Part shown: in pieces, positions 29,179 through 39,152 of the stretch | How positions within the stretch are numbered: the first letter of the stretch is position 1 | How the letters are laid out: every line of letters starts with the position of its first letter | NCBI RefSeq assembly: GCF_001984155.1 | Contig: NZ_MTQO01000039.1 | Coordinates: forward strand, 124,001 to 188,000 | Direction of reading: 5' to 3' | Origin: Actinosynnema sp. ALI-1.44 | GTDB taxonomy: Bacteria > Actinomycetota > Actinomycetes > Mycobacteriales > Pseudonocardiaceae | Length of the DNA stretch: 64,000 nt | Position numbers and translations under genes: made by a program | The notes under the pieces: model-generated | What the model was told of the DNA's origin: nothing | The model's input: only the letters and a program-made list of their open reading frames with translations | Databases searched by the model: none

Positions 29179-29198
29179 GGTTATGACCAGCCATAACC
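29179..29198. promoter_or_regulatory. candidate operator GGTTATG-N6-CATAACC
   Basis: A perfect 7-bp inverted repeat with a six-base spacer overlaps the proposed start of the small membrane protein gene. Its symmetry and spacing suit a dimeric repressor. The overlap makes it possible that the real translation start is further downstream. Confidence 0.4.
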
Positions 29199-29590
29199 GC
29201 CGCCACACTTACCCCGTGCAATGCGCCGCACGCCGCCCGCTCCCGCTGCTCGCCTGGGCAGCGTTGCCGCTGCTGCTCACCGCAGTTGTGCTGGGTTTCA
29301 CATCACTGGGCGAACTGGTGCTCGGCGCATCCGGCACCACGGTCCTGACCAGCGCGCACGCCGGGGCGGCCGCCGGGCTGACGGCGATCGTCGGCCACTC
29401 GATCGAGTGGCCACCGGGCTGGCAGCGGTGGAACTGGCCCTACGCCGCCCTCATCCTGGCCACCGGAGTCGCCCTGCACGGCACAGCCGTCCCGGCGATC
29501 CTGGCCATCACCCTCGGCATCCCCAGCGGAGCACTGCTCCTACACATGACCCGGCTACACAAAACCCTCGTGAGGGGTTACCGGGGTTAG
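29183..29590 (+). CDS. small membrane protein of unknown function
   Basis: 135 residues from the ATG at 29183; longer and shorter starts (for example GTG at 29216) are possible. Three or four hydrophobic segments are visible ([62 protein letters not shown]). It resembles no family I can name. The conserved frame ends inside the rho terminator hairpin, and it is the only plus-strand gene between rho and rpmE. It is probably real because of its coherent topology and codon use. Confidence 0.55.
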   Translation: MTSHNRRHTYPVQCAARRPLPLLAWAALPLLLTAVVLGFTSLGELVLGASGTTVLTSAHAGAAAGLTAIVGHSIEWPPGWQRWNWPYAALILATGVALHGTAVPAILAITLGIPSGALLLHMTRLHKTLVRGYRG

Positions 29591-29619
29591 AAGCCCGGCA
29601 ACCACTCACGAGGGGGTTT
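29561..29619. terminator. bidirectional terminator between the membrane gene and rho
   Basis: The arms AAACCCTCGTGAG and its complement ending at 29619 form a long, nearly perfect stem, with GGGTTACCGGG opposite CCCGGCAACC. The minus-strand reading ends in TTTT just past the rho stop codon at 29621. The stop codon of the plus-strand gene lies in the loop. The right arm shares 18 identical bases with the terminator at 6013-6030. Confidence 0.75.
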
Positions 29620-29620
29620 G

Positions 29621-31606
29621 TCAGTCGTTGTCCGAACCAGGGGTCGTCTTGGCCACCTGCATCAGGAACTCGATGTTCGTCCGGCTCTTGCGCAGCCGGT
29701 CGAGCAGCAGCTCGATGGCGGCCTGCGGCTCCAACGCGTGCAGCACGCGACGCAGCTTGTGCGTCACCGCCAGCTCGTCCGGCGACAGCAGCAGGTCTTC
29801 CTTGCGCGTGGACGACTGGTCGACGTCCACCGCGGGGAAGGTCCGCTTGTCGGCGATCTTGCGGTCCAGCTTGAGCTCGGCGTTGCCGGTGCCCTTGAAC
29901 TCCTCGAAGATCACGCTGTCACCGGCGGAGCCGGTCTCGACCAGCGCGGTCGCGAAGATGGTCAGCGAGCCGCCGTTCTCGATGTTGCGCGCGGCACCCA
30001 GGAAACGCTTCGGCGGGTACAGCGCCGTCGAGTCGACACCACCGGACAGGATCCGGCCGGACGCCGGGGCCGCCAGGTTGTACGCACGGCCGAGACGGGT
30101 CACGGAGTCGAGCAGCACGACCACGTCGGTGCCCATCTCCACGAGCCGCTTGGCCCGCTCGATCGCCAGCTCGGCCAGCATGGTGTGGTCCGACGGCGGG
30201 CGGTCGAACGTCGCCGCGATGACCTCGCCGTCGACGTTGCGCTGCATGTCCGTGACTTCCTCGGGGCGCTCGTCCACCAGGACGACCATGAGGTAGCACT
30301 CGGGGTTGTTCTTGGCGATCGCGTTGGCGATCTGCTGCAGAACCGTCGTCTTACCCGCCTTGGGCGGGGAGACGATCAGCGCGCGCTGGCCCTTGCCGAC
30401 CGGCATCACCAGGTCGATGACACGGGTCGAGAGGATGTGCGGCTCAGTCTCGAGGCGCAGTCGCTCGTTCGGGTACAGCGGCGTCAGCTTGGTGAACTCC
30501 GGACGGGTCTTGGCCTGCTCCGGGTCCATGCCGTTGACGGTCTCGACGCGCACCAGCGGGTTGAACTTCTGCCGCTGCTGCTCGCCCTCACGCGGCTGGC
30601 GGACCAGGCCGGTGATCGCGTCACCGCGGCGCAGGCCGTAGCGGCGCACGAGCGACAGCGAGACGTACACGTCGTTGGGCCCGGCGAGGTAGCCGGAAGT
30701 ACGCACGAACGCGTAGTTCTCCAGCACGTCCAGCACACCCGCGACGGGCAGCAGGACGTCGTCCTCGCGCACCTCGGTGTCGGTTCCACCGCCACCGGTG
30801 CCGCCTTCACCGCGGCCACGACGGCGACGGTCGCGGAAGCGACGGCCGCGACGACCGCCCCTCTCGTCGTCGTCATCGTCGTCCTGCGCGTTGTCCTGGT
30901 TCTGGTTCTGCCTGCCCTGGCCACCGCGGTCGTTACGGTCGTTGCGATCGTTACGGTCCCCGCGGTCATTGCGGTTGCCCCGCTCACCGCGTTCGCCGCG
31001 CTCGCCACGGTCGTTGTTGCGCTCGCGCCTGTCCCGGCCCTGCTGGCGGTCGGACTGCTGACGCTCCGGGCGCTCCTCGCGGCCCGCCTGCGGCTCCGGC
31101 TTCGACTCGGCGACGGGCTCGGTCTTCGGCTCGGCCTTGACCTCGGCTGCCTTCGCCTCTTCGGCCTTGTCCGGGCTGCCCGCCGGACGGCCCGCGCGAC
31201 GGCGACGGGTGCGGGTCGGCGCCTGCTCCTCGTCCGACGACGCCGGGGCCGGCTTCTCGGCCTTCTCGGCCTTCTCAGCGGCCGGGGCGGACTTCTCGAT
31301 GGCCCGCTTCGGCTCCTTGGCTGACCTGGGCGGCTTGACCGCGGGCAGGTTGTCGAGCGGCAGCGTGTCCGCGGTGCCCCCACCGGACCCGCCCTGACGC
31401 TCCTTGATCGCAGCGATCAGGTCACCCTTGCGCATCCCGGTGGTTCCGGTGATGCCAAGCGTTCCGGCCAACTCGCGCAGCTCCGCCAGCACCATGCCGG
31501 ACAGCCCTGCACGGCGGCGCGGGGCACCGCCGTTGGAGCCGGCGACCTGGGACTTGTCAGAAGTGCCCGCAGCCGTGTCGCTGCTCAACAGATCGGTGTT
31601 GCTCAC
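29621..31606 (-). CDS. rho: transcription termination factor Rho
   Basis: 661 residues from the GTG at 31606, which has GGAAGGA five bases upstream; an upstream in-frame extension lacks Rho-like sequence. The N-terminal Rho_N helix (LAELRELAGTLGITGTTGMRKGD) is followed by a ~230-residue low-complexity insertion rich in Arg, Asp, Asn and Glu, as usual in high-GC actinobacteria. Then come the RNA-binding cold-shock-like fold and the ATPase core with Walker A SPPKAGKTT and LLDSVTRLGRAYN. Monocistronic here, bounded by a strong terminator. Confidence 0.96.
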   Translation of the reverse strand: MSNTDLLSSDTAAGTSDKSQVAGSNGGAPRRRAGLSGMVLAELRELAGTLGITGTTGMRKGDLIAAIKERQGGSGGGTADTLPLDNLPAVKPPRSAKEPKRAIEKSAPAAEKAEKAEKPAPASSDEEQAPTRTRRRRAGRPAGSPDKAEEAKAAEVKAEPKTEPVAESKPEPQAGREERPERQQSDRQQGRDRRERNNDRGERGERGERGNRNDRGDRNDRNDRNDRGGQGRQNQNQDNAQDDDDDDERGGRRGRRFRDRRRRGRGEGGTGGGGTDTEVREDDVLLPVAGVLDVLENYAFVRTSGYLAGPNDVYVSLSLVRRYGLRRGDAITGLVRQPREGEQQRQKFNPLVRVETVNGMDPEQAKTRPEFTKLTPLYPNERLRLETEPHILSTRVIDLVMPVGKGQRALIVSPPKAGKTTVLQQIANAIAKNNPECYLMVVLVDERPEEVTDMQRNVDGEVIAATFDRPPSDHTMLAELAIERAKRLVEMGTDVVVLLDSVTRLGRAYNLAAPASGRILSGGVDSTALYPPKRFLGAARNIENGGSLTIFATALVETGSAGDSVIFEEFKGTGNAELKLDRKIADKRTFPAVDVDQSSTRKEDLLLSPDELAVTHKLRRVLHALEPQAAIELLLDRLRKSRTNIEFLMQVAKTTPGSDND

Positions 31607-31963
31607 TAATGTCCTTCCTGACCGGTCCCCGCCTCCTACGTGGACCAGCGGACCGCCGCCCGACGGAACGCGGAACGGCTTGTCTGTCCGTCCTCGACGG
31701 ACCCGGATCACCGCGCCGACCACGAATTTGGCCAGGCGCGAGACGGATTCGCCAATACGGAGCATCGGTCACCACGGCTGTCGGGAAACCCCTGAACATC
31801 GACTCCAGTTGGATGGGGCCGACATCCTTTACGGCAGATGCGACCCAGGAAGATTTCCCTGGGAACGACACCGGGCGCCCGTGCGCGCGGTGACTGAACG
31901 CCCCCGAGGGTAGACGGCGCTGCCGCGACGTGCAACAACCACCCCCCGGCGCGTCGAGACGCG
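31607..31963. other. 357-base spacer between thrB and rho
   Basis: No coherent coding frame is seen on either strand. The right-hand part, about 31780-31870, is less GC-rich and is the likely promoter and leader region for minus-strand rho; no clear -35/-10 pair or riboswitch fold could be picked out by eye. Confidence 0.4.
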
Positions 31964-32836
31964 CTAGAGCGCCCTGACCTGCACCCCCACCCTGTCGACA
32001 GCCAATTCCCGCGTGTCGAACCCCGCCAGATCCACTCCATCGGGCAGTTTGCCGTCCGCAGTGAGCACCATCACGGTCGGACCCGCACCGGAGACCGCCG
32101 CGGCGAGACCGTGCTCGCGCAAGATCTTGACCAGCCGCAAACTCGCAGGCCAGGCGGCTTCCCGGTAGTCCTGGTGCAACCGGTCGGCCGTCGCCGGCAG
32201 CAGCAGGTCCGGCCTCGCCGTGACGGCGTGGACGGCCAGCGCGGCGCGGCCGGTGGCGAACGCCGCGTCGGCGTGCGGGACACGATCCGGCAACAGCTGC
32301 CTGGTCACCGAGGTCCTGGATGATTCACCCGGAATGAGCAACACCGGCTGGATCGCGGAATGGGGGTCGAGGCGGACGGCTCGGTACCGGTCACCCTCGG
32401 TCCACGCCACCACGAGTCCGCCAAGGAGGCTGGCGGCCGCGTTGTCGGCGTGTCCTTCGAACTCCGCAGCAACCTGCAACGCGTGCTCGTCGGTTTCCAT
32501 TCCCGCGAGGCCGTACGCCGCCGCGACACCCGCGACGGCGGCAGCCGCGGACGAACCGAGGCCGCGTGAGTGTGGAATGGCGTTGCGGCAGCGCAATTCC
32601 AGGCCAGGTGGCCGAAACCCGATCCGCTCACCGGCCGCCCGCAGCGCACGGACGACGAGGTGCGACTCGTCCGTGGTGACTTCGCCCGCGCCTTCGCCAT
32701 CGACGGTGACTTCCAAACCCCGTGGGATGATCCGCGCTTCGATCACGTCGTACAGGCCGAGCGCCAAGCCAAGCGCGTCGAAACCGGAGCCCAGGTTAGC
32801 GCTGGAGGCCGGAACACGCACCTCGACGGCACTCAT
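31964..32836 (-). CDS. thrB: homoserine kinase
   Basis: 290 residues from the ATG at 32836, which overlaps the thrC stop as ATGA; a longer frame starting further upstream runs into thrC and is discarded. A GHMP kinase that phosphorylates homoserine for threonine synthesis. The ATP-binding loop is [14 protein letters not shown] near residue 90, and the N-terminal motif is [15 protein letters not shown]. It is the last gene of the lysA-hom-thrC-thrB run. Confidence 0.95.
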   Translation of the reverse strand: MSAVEVRVPASSANLGSGFDALGLALGLYDVIEARIIPRGLEVTVDGEGAGEVTTDESHLVVRALRAAGERIGFRPPGLELRCRNAIPHSRGLGSSAAAAVAGVAAAYGLAGMETDEHALQVAAEFEGHADNAAASLLGGLVVAWTEGDRYRAVRLDPHSAIQPVLLIPGESSRTSVTRQLLPDRVPHADAAFATGRAALAVHAVTARPDLLLPATADRLHQDYREAAWPASLRLVKILREHGLAAAVSGAGPTVMVLTADGKLPDGVDLAGFDTRELAVDRVGVQVRAL

Positions 32837-33906
32837 GCGAGTTCCAGCGCCGCGGCGACCGCACCCGCGTCGACCGGGACCGGCTCGACCTCGTGCATGG
32901 CCAGCAACGCCGTGTCCGGGTCCTTCAGGCCGTGCCCCGTGACCGTGCACACCACGACGGAACCCGACGGCAGGCGACCGTCCTCGGCCACCGCCAGCAG
33001 CCCGGCGACGCTCGCGGCCGACGCGGGCTCGACGAAGACGCCCTCACGGCTGGCCAGCAGCCGGTACGCGGCCAGGATCTGCTCGTCGGTGACCGCGTCG
33101 ATCAGGCCGTCGGACTCGTCACGCGCGCCGATCGCGCCGGCCCACGACGCGGGGCTGCCGATCCGGATCGCGGTCGCGATCGTCTCCGGGTCCCTGATCG
33201 GCTCGCCGTGCACAAGCGGCGCGGCACCGGCCGCCTGGAAACCGAACATCCTCGGTGTGGTGGAGACAACCGCTTCATTGGCGTATTCGCGGTAGCCGCG
33301 CCAGTAGGCGGTGATGTTGCCGGCGTTGCCCACCGGCAGGCAATGCACGTCCGGCGCGCGGCCGAGCACGTCGCAGATCTCGAACGCGGCGGATTTCTGC
33401 CCTTCCAGCCGCACCGGGTTGACGGAGTTGACCAACGCGACCGGGTGGTCGGCCGCGGTCTTGCGGGCCAGTTCGAGGCAGTCGTCGAAGTTGCCGTCGA
33501 CCTGGAGGATCCGGGCACCGTGCACGACCGCCTGCGCCAGCTTGCCGAGCGCGATCTTGCCGCGCGGCACCAGAACGGCACAGGTCAGCCCGGCACGGGC
33601 GGCGTACGCGGCGGCCGACGCGGACGTGTTGCCCGTCGACGCGCAGATGACCGCCTTGTTGCCCTCGGCGAGGGCGTACGTCATCGCCACGGTCATCCCG
33701 CGGTCCTTGAACGACCCGGTCGGGTTGGCACCCTCGACCTTCAACATGACCTGGCTACCGGTCAACTCGGACAAGTGCGGCGCGTCGACGAGCGGCGTGC
33801 CCCCCTCGCCGAGGGTGATCACCTTCGCGCCCGCGGGCACTCTGATCCGGTCCGGATAGGCGTTGACGATGCCCGGCCACGCCGGACTGACTACTGACGT
33901 GGTCAC
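32833..33906 (-). CDS. thrC: threonine synthase
   Basis: 357 residues. A PLP enzyme that converts phosphohomoserine to threonine. The PLP lysine is in [12 protein letters not shown] near residue 68, and the phosphate-binding loop is [13 protein letters not shown]. Size and layout fit the shorter, actinobacterial class. The GTG start overlaps the hom stop (GTGA). Confidence 0.96.
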   Translation of the reverse strand: MTTSVVSPAWPGIVNAYPDRIRVPAGAKVITLGEGGTPLVDAPHLSELTGSQVMLKVEGANPTGSFKDRGMTVAMTYALAEGNKAVICASTGNTSASAAAYAARAGLTCAVLVPRGKIALGKLAQAVVHGARILQVDGNFDDCLELARKTAADHPVALVNSVNPVRLEGQKSAAFEICDVLGRAPDVHCLPVGNAGNITAYWRGYREYANEAVVSTTPRMFGFQAAGAAPLVHGEPIRDPETIATAIRIGSPASWAGAIGARDESDGLIDAVTDEQILAAYRLLASREGVFVEPASAASVAGLLAVAEDGRLPSGSVVVCTVTGHGLKDPDTALLAMHEVEPVPVDAGAVAAALELA

Positions 33907-35180
33907 GGTTCCTCGCCCTCGACGCGCATCACGCTGACCACCTCGCGCACCGCGGGCAGGCCTGCGACTTTGTCCACGGTGGACTTCAGTGCGGCGTCCG
34001 GCGCCGCGTGGGTGACGATCACCAGGCTGGCGTCGTCGGTCCGGCCCTCCTGGCGGACGGCCGCGATGCTCACGTCGTGCTCGGCGAACACCGCCGCGAC
34101 GCTGGCGAGCACACCGGCCTTGTCGGCCACGTCGAGGCTCAGGTGGTAACGGGTCCGCACCTGCCCGACCGGCTGCACTTCCAGTGCGGCGTAGGCGGAT
34201 TCACGCGGACCGCGGCCGCCGTGCACCCGGTTGCGGGCCACCGCGACGAGATCACCGAGCACCGCGCTCGCGGTCGGCGCGCCGCCGGCGCCCTGGCCGT
34301 AGAACATCAACTGCCCGGCCGCCTCGGCCTCGACGAACACGGCGTTGAACGCGCCACCGACGCTGGCGAGCGGGTGGCTGCGCGGGATCATCGCCGGGTG
34401 CACGCGGACCGCGACCGAGTCCCCGACGCGTTCGCAGATGGCCAGCAGCTTGATCGTGCGACCGAGCGTGCGCGCGGCGACGACGTCGGCCGACGTCACC
34501 GCCGAGATGCCCTCGCGGTAGACGTCACCGGCGGTCACCCTGGTGTGGAACGCGATCGACGCGAGGATCGCGGCCTTGGACGCGGCGTCGTAACCGTCCA
34601 CATCGGCCGTCGGGTCCGCCTCGGCGTACCCGAGCCTGCTGGCCTCCCCGAGCGTCTCGCTGTAGTTCGCACCCGTCTCGTCCATCGCCGAGAGGATGTA
34701 GTTGGTGGTGCCGTTGACGATGCCCATCACCCGGGTGATCCGGTCGCCCGCGAGCGACTCGCGCAGCGGCCGCAGCAGCGGGATCGCACCGGCGACGGCG
34801 GCCTCGAAGTAGAGGTCCGCACCGGACTCGTCGGCGGCGGCGAACAGCTCACCCGAGCTCTCCGCCAGCAGCGCCTTGTTCGCCGACACGACGGACTTGC
34901 CCGCCCGCAACGCGTCCAGCAGCAGCGTGCGGACCGGCTCGATCCCGCCGATCACCTCGACCACGACGTCCACATCGGACGCGACCAGCCCGGCGGCGTC
35001 CGCGGTCAGCAGGTGCCTCGGCACGTCGCGGTGCCGGTCCGGCCTGCGGACCGCGATGCCGGTCAGCTCGATCGGCGCGCCGACTCTCGCGGCGAAGTCG
35101 TCGGCCTGCTCGTCGAGCAGCCGCACCACCTGCGTGCCGACGGTCCCGCACCCCAGCAGCGCGACCTTGATCGGTTTCAA
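33903..35180 (-). CDS. hom: homoserine dehydrogenase
   Basis: 425 residues. TTG at 35180 is chosen because GGAGG lies seven bases before it and it overlaps the lysA stop as TTGA; the frame remains open upstream inside lysA but reads as noise. The NAD(P)-binding loop GCGTVGTQV is at residues 10-18, and the catalytic region has [19 protein letters not shown]-terminal ACT domain ([19 protein letters not shown]) is the usual site of threonine feedback inhibition. Confidence 0.95.
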   Translation of the reverse strand: MKPIKVALLGCGTVGTQVVRLLDEQADDFAARVGAPIELTGIAVRRPDRHRDVPRHLLTADAAGLVASDVDVVVEVIGGIEPVRTLLLDALRAGKSVVSANKALLAESSGELFAAADESGADLYFEAAVAGAIPLLRPLRESLAGDRITRVMGIVNGTTNYILSAMDETGANYSETLGEASRLGYAEADPTADVDGYDAASKAAILASIAFHTRVTAGDVYREGISAVTSADVVAARTLGRTIKLLAICERVGDSVAVRVHPAMIPRSHPLASVGGAFNAVFVEAEAAGQLMFYGQGAGGAPTASAVLGDLVAVARNRVHGGRGPRESAYAALEVQPVGQVRTRYHLSLDVADKAGVLASVAAVFAEHDVSIAAVRQEGRTDDASLVIVTHAAPDAALKSTVDKVAGLPAVREVVSVMRVEGEEP

Positions 35181-36616
35181 GACTGGACCTCCAGTGCGAA
35201 CAGGTCGTCCTCGGTCTCCCTGCGCAGCAACAGCCGCGCCTGCCCCTCCTTGACCGCGACCACAGCGGGCCGCGGCAGCCGGTTGTACCCGCTCGCCATC
35301 GCGTAGCAGTACGCGCCCGTGGCCGCGAGCGCGACGAGGTCGCCAGGCGCGACGGTGTCCGGCAGCCAGCAGTCCCGGACGACCACATCGCCTGCCTCGC
35401 AGTGCTTTCCGACGATCCGGCTGAGCGTGGCCGTGGTGTCGCCCCGGCCTTCGTCGCTGCGGCGGGAGACCAGGCGCGCGTCGTACACCGCGTCGTAGAG
35501 CGCGGTCCGGATGTTGTCGCTCATCCCGCCGTCCACGCTGACGTACCGCCGCGACGATCCCCCGCCGAGCGTGACGTCCTTGATCGTGCCGACCTCGTAG
35601 ACCGTGACGCCGCACGGGCCCGCGATCGCCCGGCCCGGCTCGACCGCGATCTTCGGCATCTCCAGCCCGGCGTGCTCGCACTCCTTGGACACGATGGTCC
35701 GCAGCTGCTCGGCCAGCCACGACGGCGGCGGCGGGTCGTCCTGCGGCGTGTAGGCGATCCCCAGCCCGCCACCGAGGTCCACAGTGGTCAGATCACCGAT
35801 CGCGTCGGCACCGTGCTGGTCGCGCAGCTCGGCCAGCAGCTTGATCACGCGGTGCGCGGCCACCTCGAAGCCGTCGACGTCGAAGATCTGCGAGCCGATG
35901 TGGCTGTGCAGGCCGGTCAGCCTGAGCCCACCCGACTTGAGCGTCCGCTGGACGGCTTCCTGCGCGTCGCCGGAGGCCAGCGAGAAACCGAACTTCTGGT
36001 CCTCGTGCGCGGTGGCGATGAACTCGTGGGTGTGCGCCTCGACGCCGACTGTCACCCGGATCAGCACCGGCTGGACCACGTCGCGCTCGCGGGCGATCTG
36101 GTCCAGCCTGGCGATCTCCTGGAACGAGTCCAACACGACCGCGCCGACACCGGCGTCGACAGCCGCGGTCAGCTCGGCGACGGACTTGTTGTTGCCGTGC
36201 AACGTGATCCGCTCGGCTGGGAAGCCCGCTCGCAGCGCGATCGCCAGCTCGCCGCCGCTGCACACGTCCAGGCTCAGCCCCTCCTGGGCGACCCACTTGG
36301 CGATCTCGACCGACAGGAACGCCTTGGACGCGTAGTGCACCAGCGCCGGGTCGCCGAACGCCTGCGCGTGGTCACGGCAGCGGGAGCGGAAGTCGTCCTC
36401 GTCCATCACGAACAACGGCGTGCCGTACTGCTCGGCCAGCTCGCGGACGTCGACACCGGCCAATCGGACCGCGCCGTCCTCGCCTCGCCCCGCGTTGCGC
36501 GGCCACACGCTCGCGGGCAGCTCATCGATCTCGGCGACCGTCGTGGGGCGCGGGCCCGCGGTGTTCGCGGGCAGCAGGACGTCCGCGTGCCGTGGTCCAG
36601 CTGGGTGGGCTCTCAC
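35177..36616 (-). CDS. lysA: diaminopimelate decarboxylase
   Basis: 479 residues. A PLP-dependent enzyme for the last step of lysine synthesis. The PLP lysine is in [11 protein letters not shown] near residue 94, the His-Gly-Asn segment is LHGNNKS, and the C-terminal Cys-containing motif is [15 protein letters not shown]. The GTG start at 36616 has only a weak ribosome site, and the gene comes one base after the argS-like gene, so translational coupling is likely. Confidence 0.95.
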   Translation of the reverse strand: MRAHPAGPRHADVLLPANTAGPRPTTVAEIDELPASVWPRNAGRGEDGAVRLAGVDVRELAEQYGTPLFVMDEDDFRSRCRDHAQAFGDPALVHYASKAFLSVEIAKWVAQEGLSLDVCSGGELAIALRAGFPAERITLHGNNKSVAELTAAVDAGVGAVVLDSFQEIARLDQIARERDVVQPVLIRVTVGVEAHTHEFIATAHEDQKFGFSLASGDAQEAVQRTLKSGGLRLTGLHSHIGSQIFDVDGFEVAAHRVIKLLAELRDQHGADAIGDLTTVDLGGGLGIAYTPQDDPPPPSWLAEQLRTIVSKECEHAGLEMPKIAVEPGRAIAGPCGVTVYEVGTIKDVTLGGGSSRRYVSVDGGMSDNIRTALYDAVYDARLVSRRSDEGRGDTTATLSRIVGKHCEAGDVVVRDCWLPDTVAPGDLVALAATGAYCYAMASGYNRLPRPAVVAVKEGQARLLLRRETEDDLFALEVQS

Positions 36617-36619
36617 TTC

Positions 36620-37393
36620 TCACATCCGTTCAGGGGCCGAGACGCCAACGGTCTCAAGGCCGTTCGCCAGGACTTGCCGCACCGCGCGCGACAGCCGCAG
36701 CCGCGCAAGGTGCACATCGGCGACCTCTTCGTCGCCTTGCGGCAGGATCCTGCACTCCGGGGTGTCGTACCACCCGTGCAGCGCGTCCGCCAGCCGTTCC
36801 AGATACCGCGCGACCCGGTCGGCCGCGAGAACTTCGAACTCGCCGAGGGTCCGGATCACGGCACCCTCGCGCTCGTGCGTCACCAACCCTAGATCGGCAC
36901 CGGCCGGATCCATGCCGAATTTCACCGAGTTGTGCACCACTGCGCAGACACGCGCGTGCGCGTACTGCACGTTGAAGACCGGATTCGCCCTGATCCGCCG
37001 TTCGCGCAGGTCAGGATCGACGTCGTGCCACGCGCCGGTGACCGGCGGCCGCGCGCCGTACCGCGCGCCCCGCGCCTCGACGTCGGCCACGACTCCCGTC
37101 ATCGCCGCCGCCGTCAGCCTCAAGTTGACGAAGCCCGGCCCGGCCGCTTCGGCCGAGTCGATTCCGTCACCTCCGGCCAGCGCCACCGCCAGCCACCGGG
37201 CAAGATCGGACGGCGGGACCCCGACGAGACCGCCGATCCGCAGCGGCAGCGCGGTCGCGAAGTCGCCGTGCGCCGGGTCGTCCGGCCGCCTCAAATCGAC
37301 CGATTCGGGCAGCACGGTACTGTCGAGACCTCGGTCGGCGAGGACCTCGACGGCTGCGGCCCGAACCTTCTCGGCGAGCACGGCGGGGTTCAC
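36620..37393 (-). CDS. ArgRS-like protein without the catalytic domain (DALR anticodon-binding protein)
   Basis: 257 residues from the GTG at 37393. The first ~110 residues match the ArgRS N-terminal additional domain (DPAHGDFATALPLRIGG, then GFVNLRLTAAAM). The chain then passes directly to a DALR-type anticodon domain (NPVFNVQYAHARVCAVVHNS up to SRAVRQVLANGLETVGV). The Rossmann core with HIGH and KMSK-like motifs, about 300 residues in true ArgRS, is absent, so it cannot charge tRNA. Similar stand-alone proteins occur before lysA in other actinobacteria; as I recall, some pipelines call them NrtL. Its role is unknown. It is divergent from the DUF3105 gene. Confidence 0.8.
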   Translation of the reverse strand: MNPAVLAEKVRAAAVEVLADRGLDSTVLPESVDLRRPDDPAHGDFATALPLRIGGLVGVPPSDLARWLAVALAGGDGIDSAEAAGPGFVNLRLTAAAMTGVVADVEARGARYGARPPVTGAWHDVDPDLRERRIRANPVFNVQYAHARVCAVVHNSVKFGMDPAGADLGLVTHEREGAVIRTLGEFEVLAADRVARYLERLADALHGWYDTPECRILPQGDEEVADVHLARLRLSRAVRQVLANGLETVGVSAPERM

Positions 37394-37472
37394 TCCGCGA
37401 AGTCTAGGTAGAGCGCCCCGACCTGGACGAACCGGCTCTTGAAGACCACCTGACGAAAGGGTGTCGCGTACC

Positions 37473-38186
37473 GTGCGTATCCGACCGATCCTCGCCGCCG
37501 GACTCGTCCTGCTGGCGTCAGCCTGCAGTGGTGGCGGCGACAGCGGCAAGCAGTTCTTCCCGCAGACCGACGCCAACCCCAGCGCGGAACCGAACGCCAC
37601 CGACGAACCGACGTCGAAGGGCAAGCCACCGAAGACGGACGCACCGCCGCCCAACGACGCGGAGGCACCGAAGAAGATCAAGGACATCGAGGTCAAGCCG
37701 TACAACGCGCGCAACCACGTCGAGGCACCGAAGCGGGTCGCCTACGACCAGAACCCGCCGTTCGGCGGCAACCACGACGCGAACTGGGCGACCTGCAGCG
37801 GCGTGGTCTATACCAAGGCCGTCCGCAATGAGAACATGGTGCACTCGCTCGAACACGGCGCGGTCTGGATCGCCTACAACCCGGACACTCTGCCGAAGTC
37901 GGGCGTCAGCGAGCTGGCGCAGAAGGTCGAAGGTGTGCCGTACATGGTGATGTCGCCTTACCCCGGGCTGGACAAGCCCGTCTCGTTGCAGGCGTGGGGC
38001 CACCGGCTCAAGCTGGACGACGCGGGCGACCCGCGCGTCGACGAGTTCATCTCGACGCTGAAGCTGAACAAGGCCACGTTCCCGGAACCGGGCGCCACCT
38101 GCGACAACCCGTACTTCGAGCAGGACAACCCGCCACCGTTCGACCCGAGCCCCGCTCCGGCGGGCTCCGAACCAGTCGGCAGTTGA
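37473..38186 (+). CDS. DUF3105 lipoprotein
   Basis: 237 residues from the GTG at 37473; a GTG four codons earlier abuts the purine stretch GAAAGG and is less likely. The signal peptide ends LLASACSGG, a good lipobox. After a Pro/Lys/Asp-rich linker (residues 30-85) comes the DUF3105 domain: RVAYDQNPPFGGNHD, NENMVHSLEHGAVWIAYNP, SPYPGLDKPVSLQAWG and RVDEFISTL. The invariant His residues and Tyr suggest a metal or ligand site, but the function is unknown. It precedes a membrane-anchored paralogue and a DUF305 gene in the same direction. Confidence 0.85.
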   Translation: MRIRPILAAGLVLLASACSGGGDSGKQFFPQTDANPSAEPNATDEPTSKGKPPKTDAPPPNDAEAPKKIKDIEVKPYNARNHVEAPKRVAYDQNPPFGGNHDANWATCSGVVYTKAVRNENMVHSLEHGAVWIAYNPDTLPKSGVSELAQKVEGVPYMVMSPYPGLDKPVSLQAWGHRLKLDDAGDPRVDEFISTLKLNKATFPEPGATCDNPYFEQDNPPPFDPSPAPAGSEPVGS

Positions 38187-38258
38187 CACCCAGCAGACAC
38201 GTTGTCCTTACACTGTCCCACGGTGGTCGGTTAGTTACGAAACGAGGTCCGGATCGGG

Positions 38259-39152
38259 ATGGCCAGCGGCACGAAGAACAAGAGCGGCGGCTCCAAGTCG
38301 GCAAAAGGCGGCAGCAAGGGCGTCAAGGCCATGCGGTCGGCCGCTGCGGTCAAGAAGCAGAAGCCGTGGGGCACCATATCGATCATCCTCGGTCTCGTCG
38401 TGCTGGCCGTGGTGGTGATCGGCTACTCGATGATGCAGGTCAACAAGGTGACCGCGTGGGTGCCGTCGGAGAGCAACCAGGACCCGTCCGAGGACATCTC
38501 GGGTGTCACGAAGGTCAAGTACGAGGCCGCCATCCACGTCAAGGGCAACCAGCGCGTCGCCTACGACCAGTCGCCGCCGTTCGGCGGGCCGCACGACGAG
38601 GTCTGGGCCGACTGCAACGGCATGGTCTACCCGAACCCCGTGCGCAACGAGAACATGGTCCACATGATGGAGCACGGCGCCATCTGGATCGCCTACAACC
38701 CGGACAAGGTCAAGGGCGGTGACCTCGACGCGCTCAAGGGCAAGGTCACCGGCCAGGACTTCATCGCCATCTCGCCGTACCCCGGCCTGGACAAGCCGTT
38801 CTCGATCCAGTCGTGGGGCCACCAGCTCAAGCTGGACAACGTCAACGACGAGCGCGTCGACCAGTTCATCCGGTCGCTGAAGCGCAACAACTACCAGTTC
38901 CCTGAGCCGCAGGCGCGCTGCGACACCATCCCGGGCAGCTTCGACCCGACCAACCCGCCGCCGTTCGACGCGAGCCCGATGCCCGCCGACGCCGTGAAGA
39001 TGGACGGCACCGGCGCGAGCAAGGGCCAGGTGAACAACGGCACGGAGATGCCACCCGCGCCCCCGGCGCCATCCGGCTCGCAGGCCCCGCCCGCCACCGG
39101 TGCTCCTTCCGGCCAGCAGCCGCCCGCATCCGGCTCGCAACCGAGCCGATGA
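38259..39152 (+). CDS. DUF3105 protein, membrane-anchored paralogue
   Basis: 297 residues. A Lys/Gly/Ser-rich cytoplasmic start (residues 1-35) precedes one membrane helix (ISIILGLVVLAVVVIGYSMM); the DUF3105 domain (YDQSPPFGGPHDEVW, NENMVHMMEHGAIWIAYNP, SPYPGLDKPFSIQSWG) lies outside the cell. A Pro/Ala/Ser-rich tail of ~60 residues ends the protein. It is closely related to the upstream lipoprotein but anchored by a helix rather than a lipid. Its stop overlaps the DUF305 start (ATGA). Confidence 0.85.
   Translation: MASGTKNKSGGSKSAKGGSKGVKAMRSAAAVKKQKPWGTISIILGLVVLAVVVIGYSMMQVNKVTAWVPSESNQDPSEDISGVTKVKYEAAIHVKGNQRVAYDQSPPFGGPHDEVWADCNGMVYPNPVRNENMVHMMEHGAIWIAYNPDKVKGGDLDALKGKVTGQDFIAISPYPGLDKPFSIQSWGHQLKLDNVNDERVDQFIRSLKRNNYQFPEPQARCDTIPGSFDPTNPPPFDASPMPADAVKMDGTGASKGQVNNGTEMPPAPPAPSGSQAPPATGAPSGQQPPASGSQPSR

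Noticed and set aside
29618-31324. A 568-codon plus-strand frame opposite rho
   Set aside because: Low-complexity Val/Leu/Arg translation produced by the rho insertion region; no start context or domain.
38183-38214. TTGACA / TACACT as a promoter for the second DUF3105 gene
   Set aside because: The spacing is 20 bases, too long for a normal sigma-70-type promoter, and the -35 overlaps the preceding stop codon; not convincing by eye.
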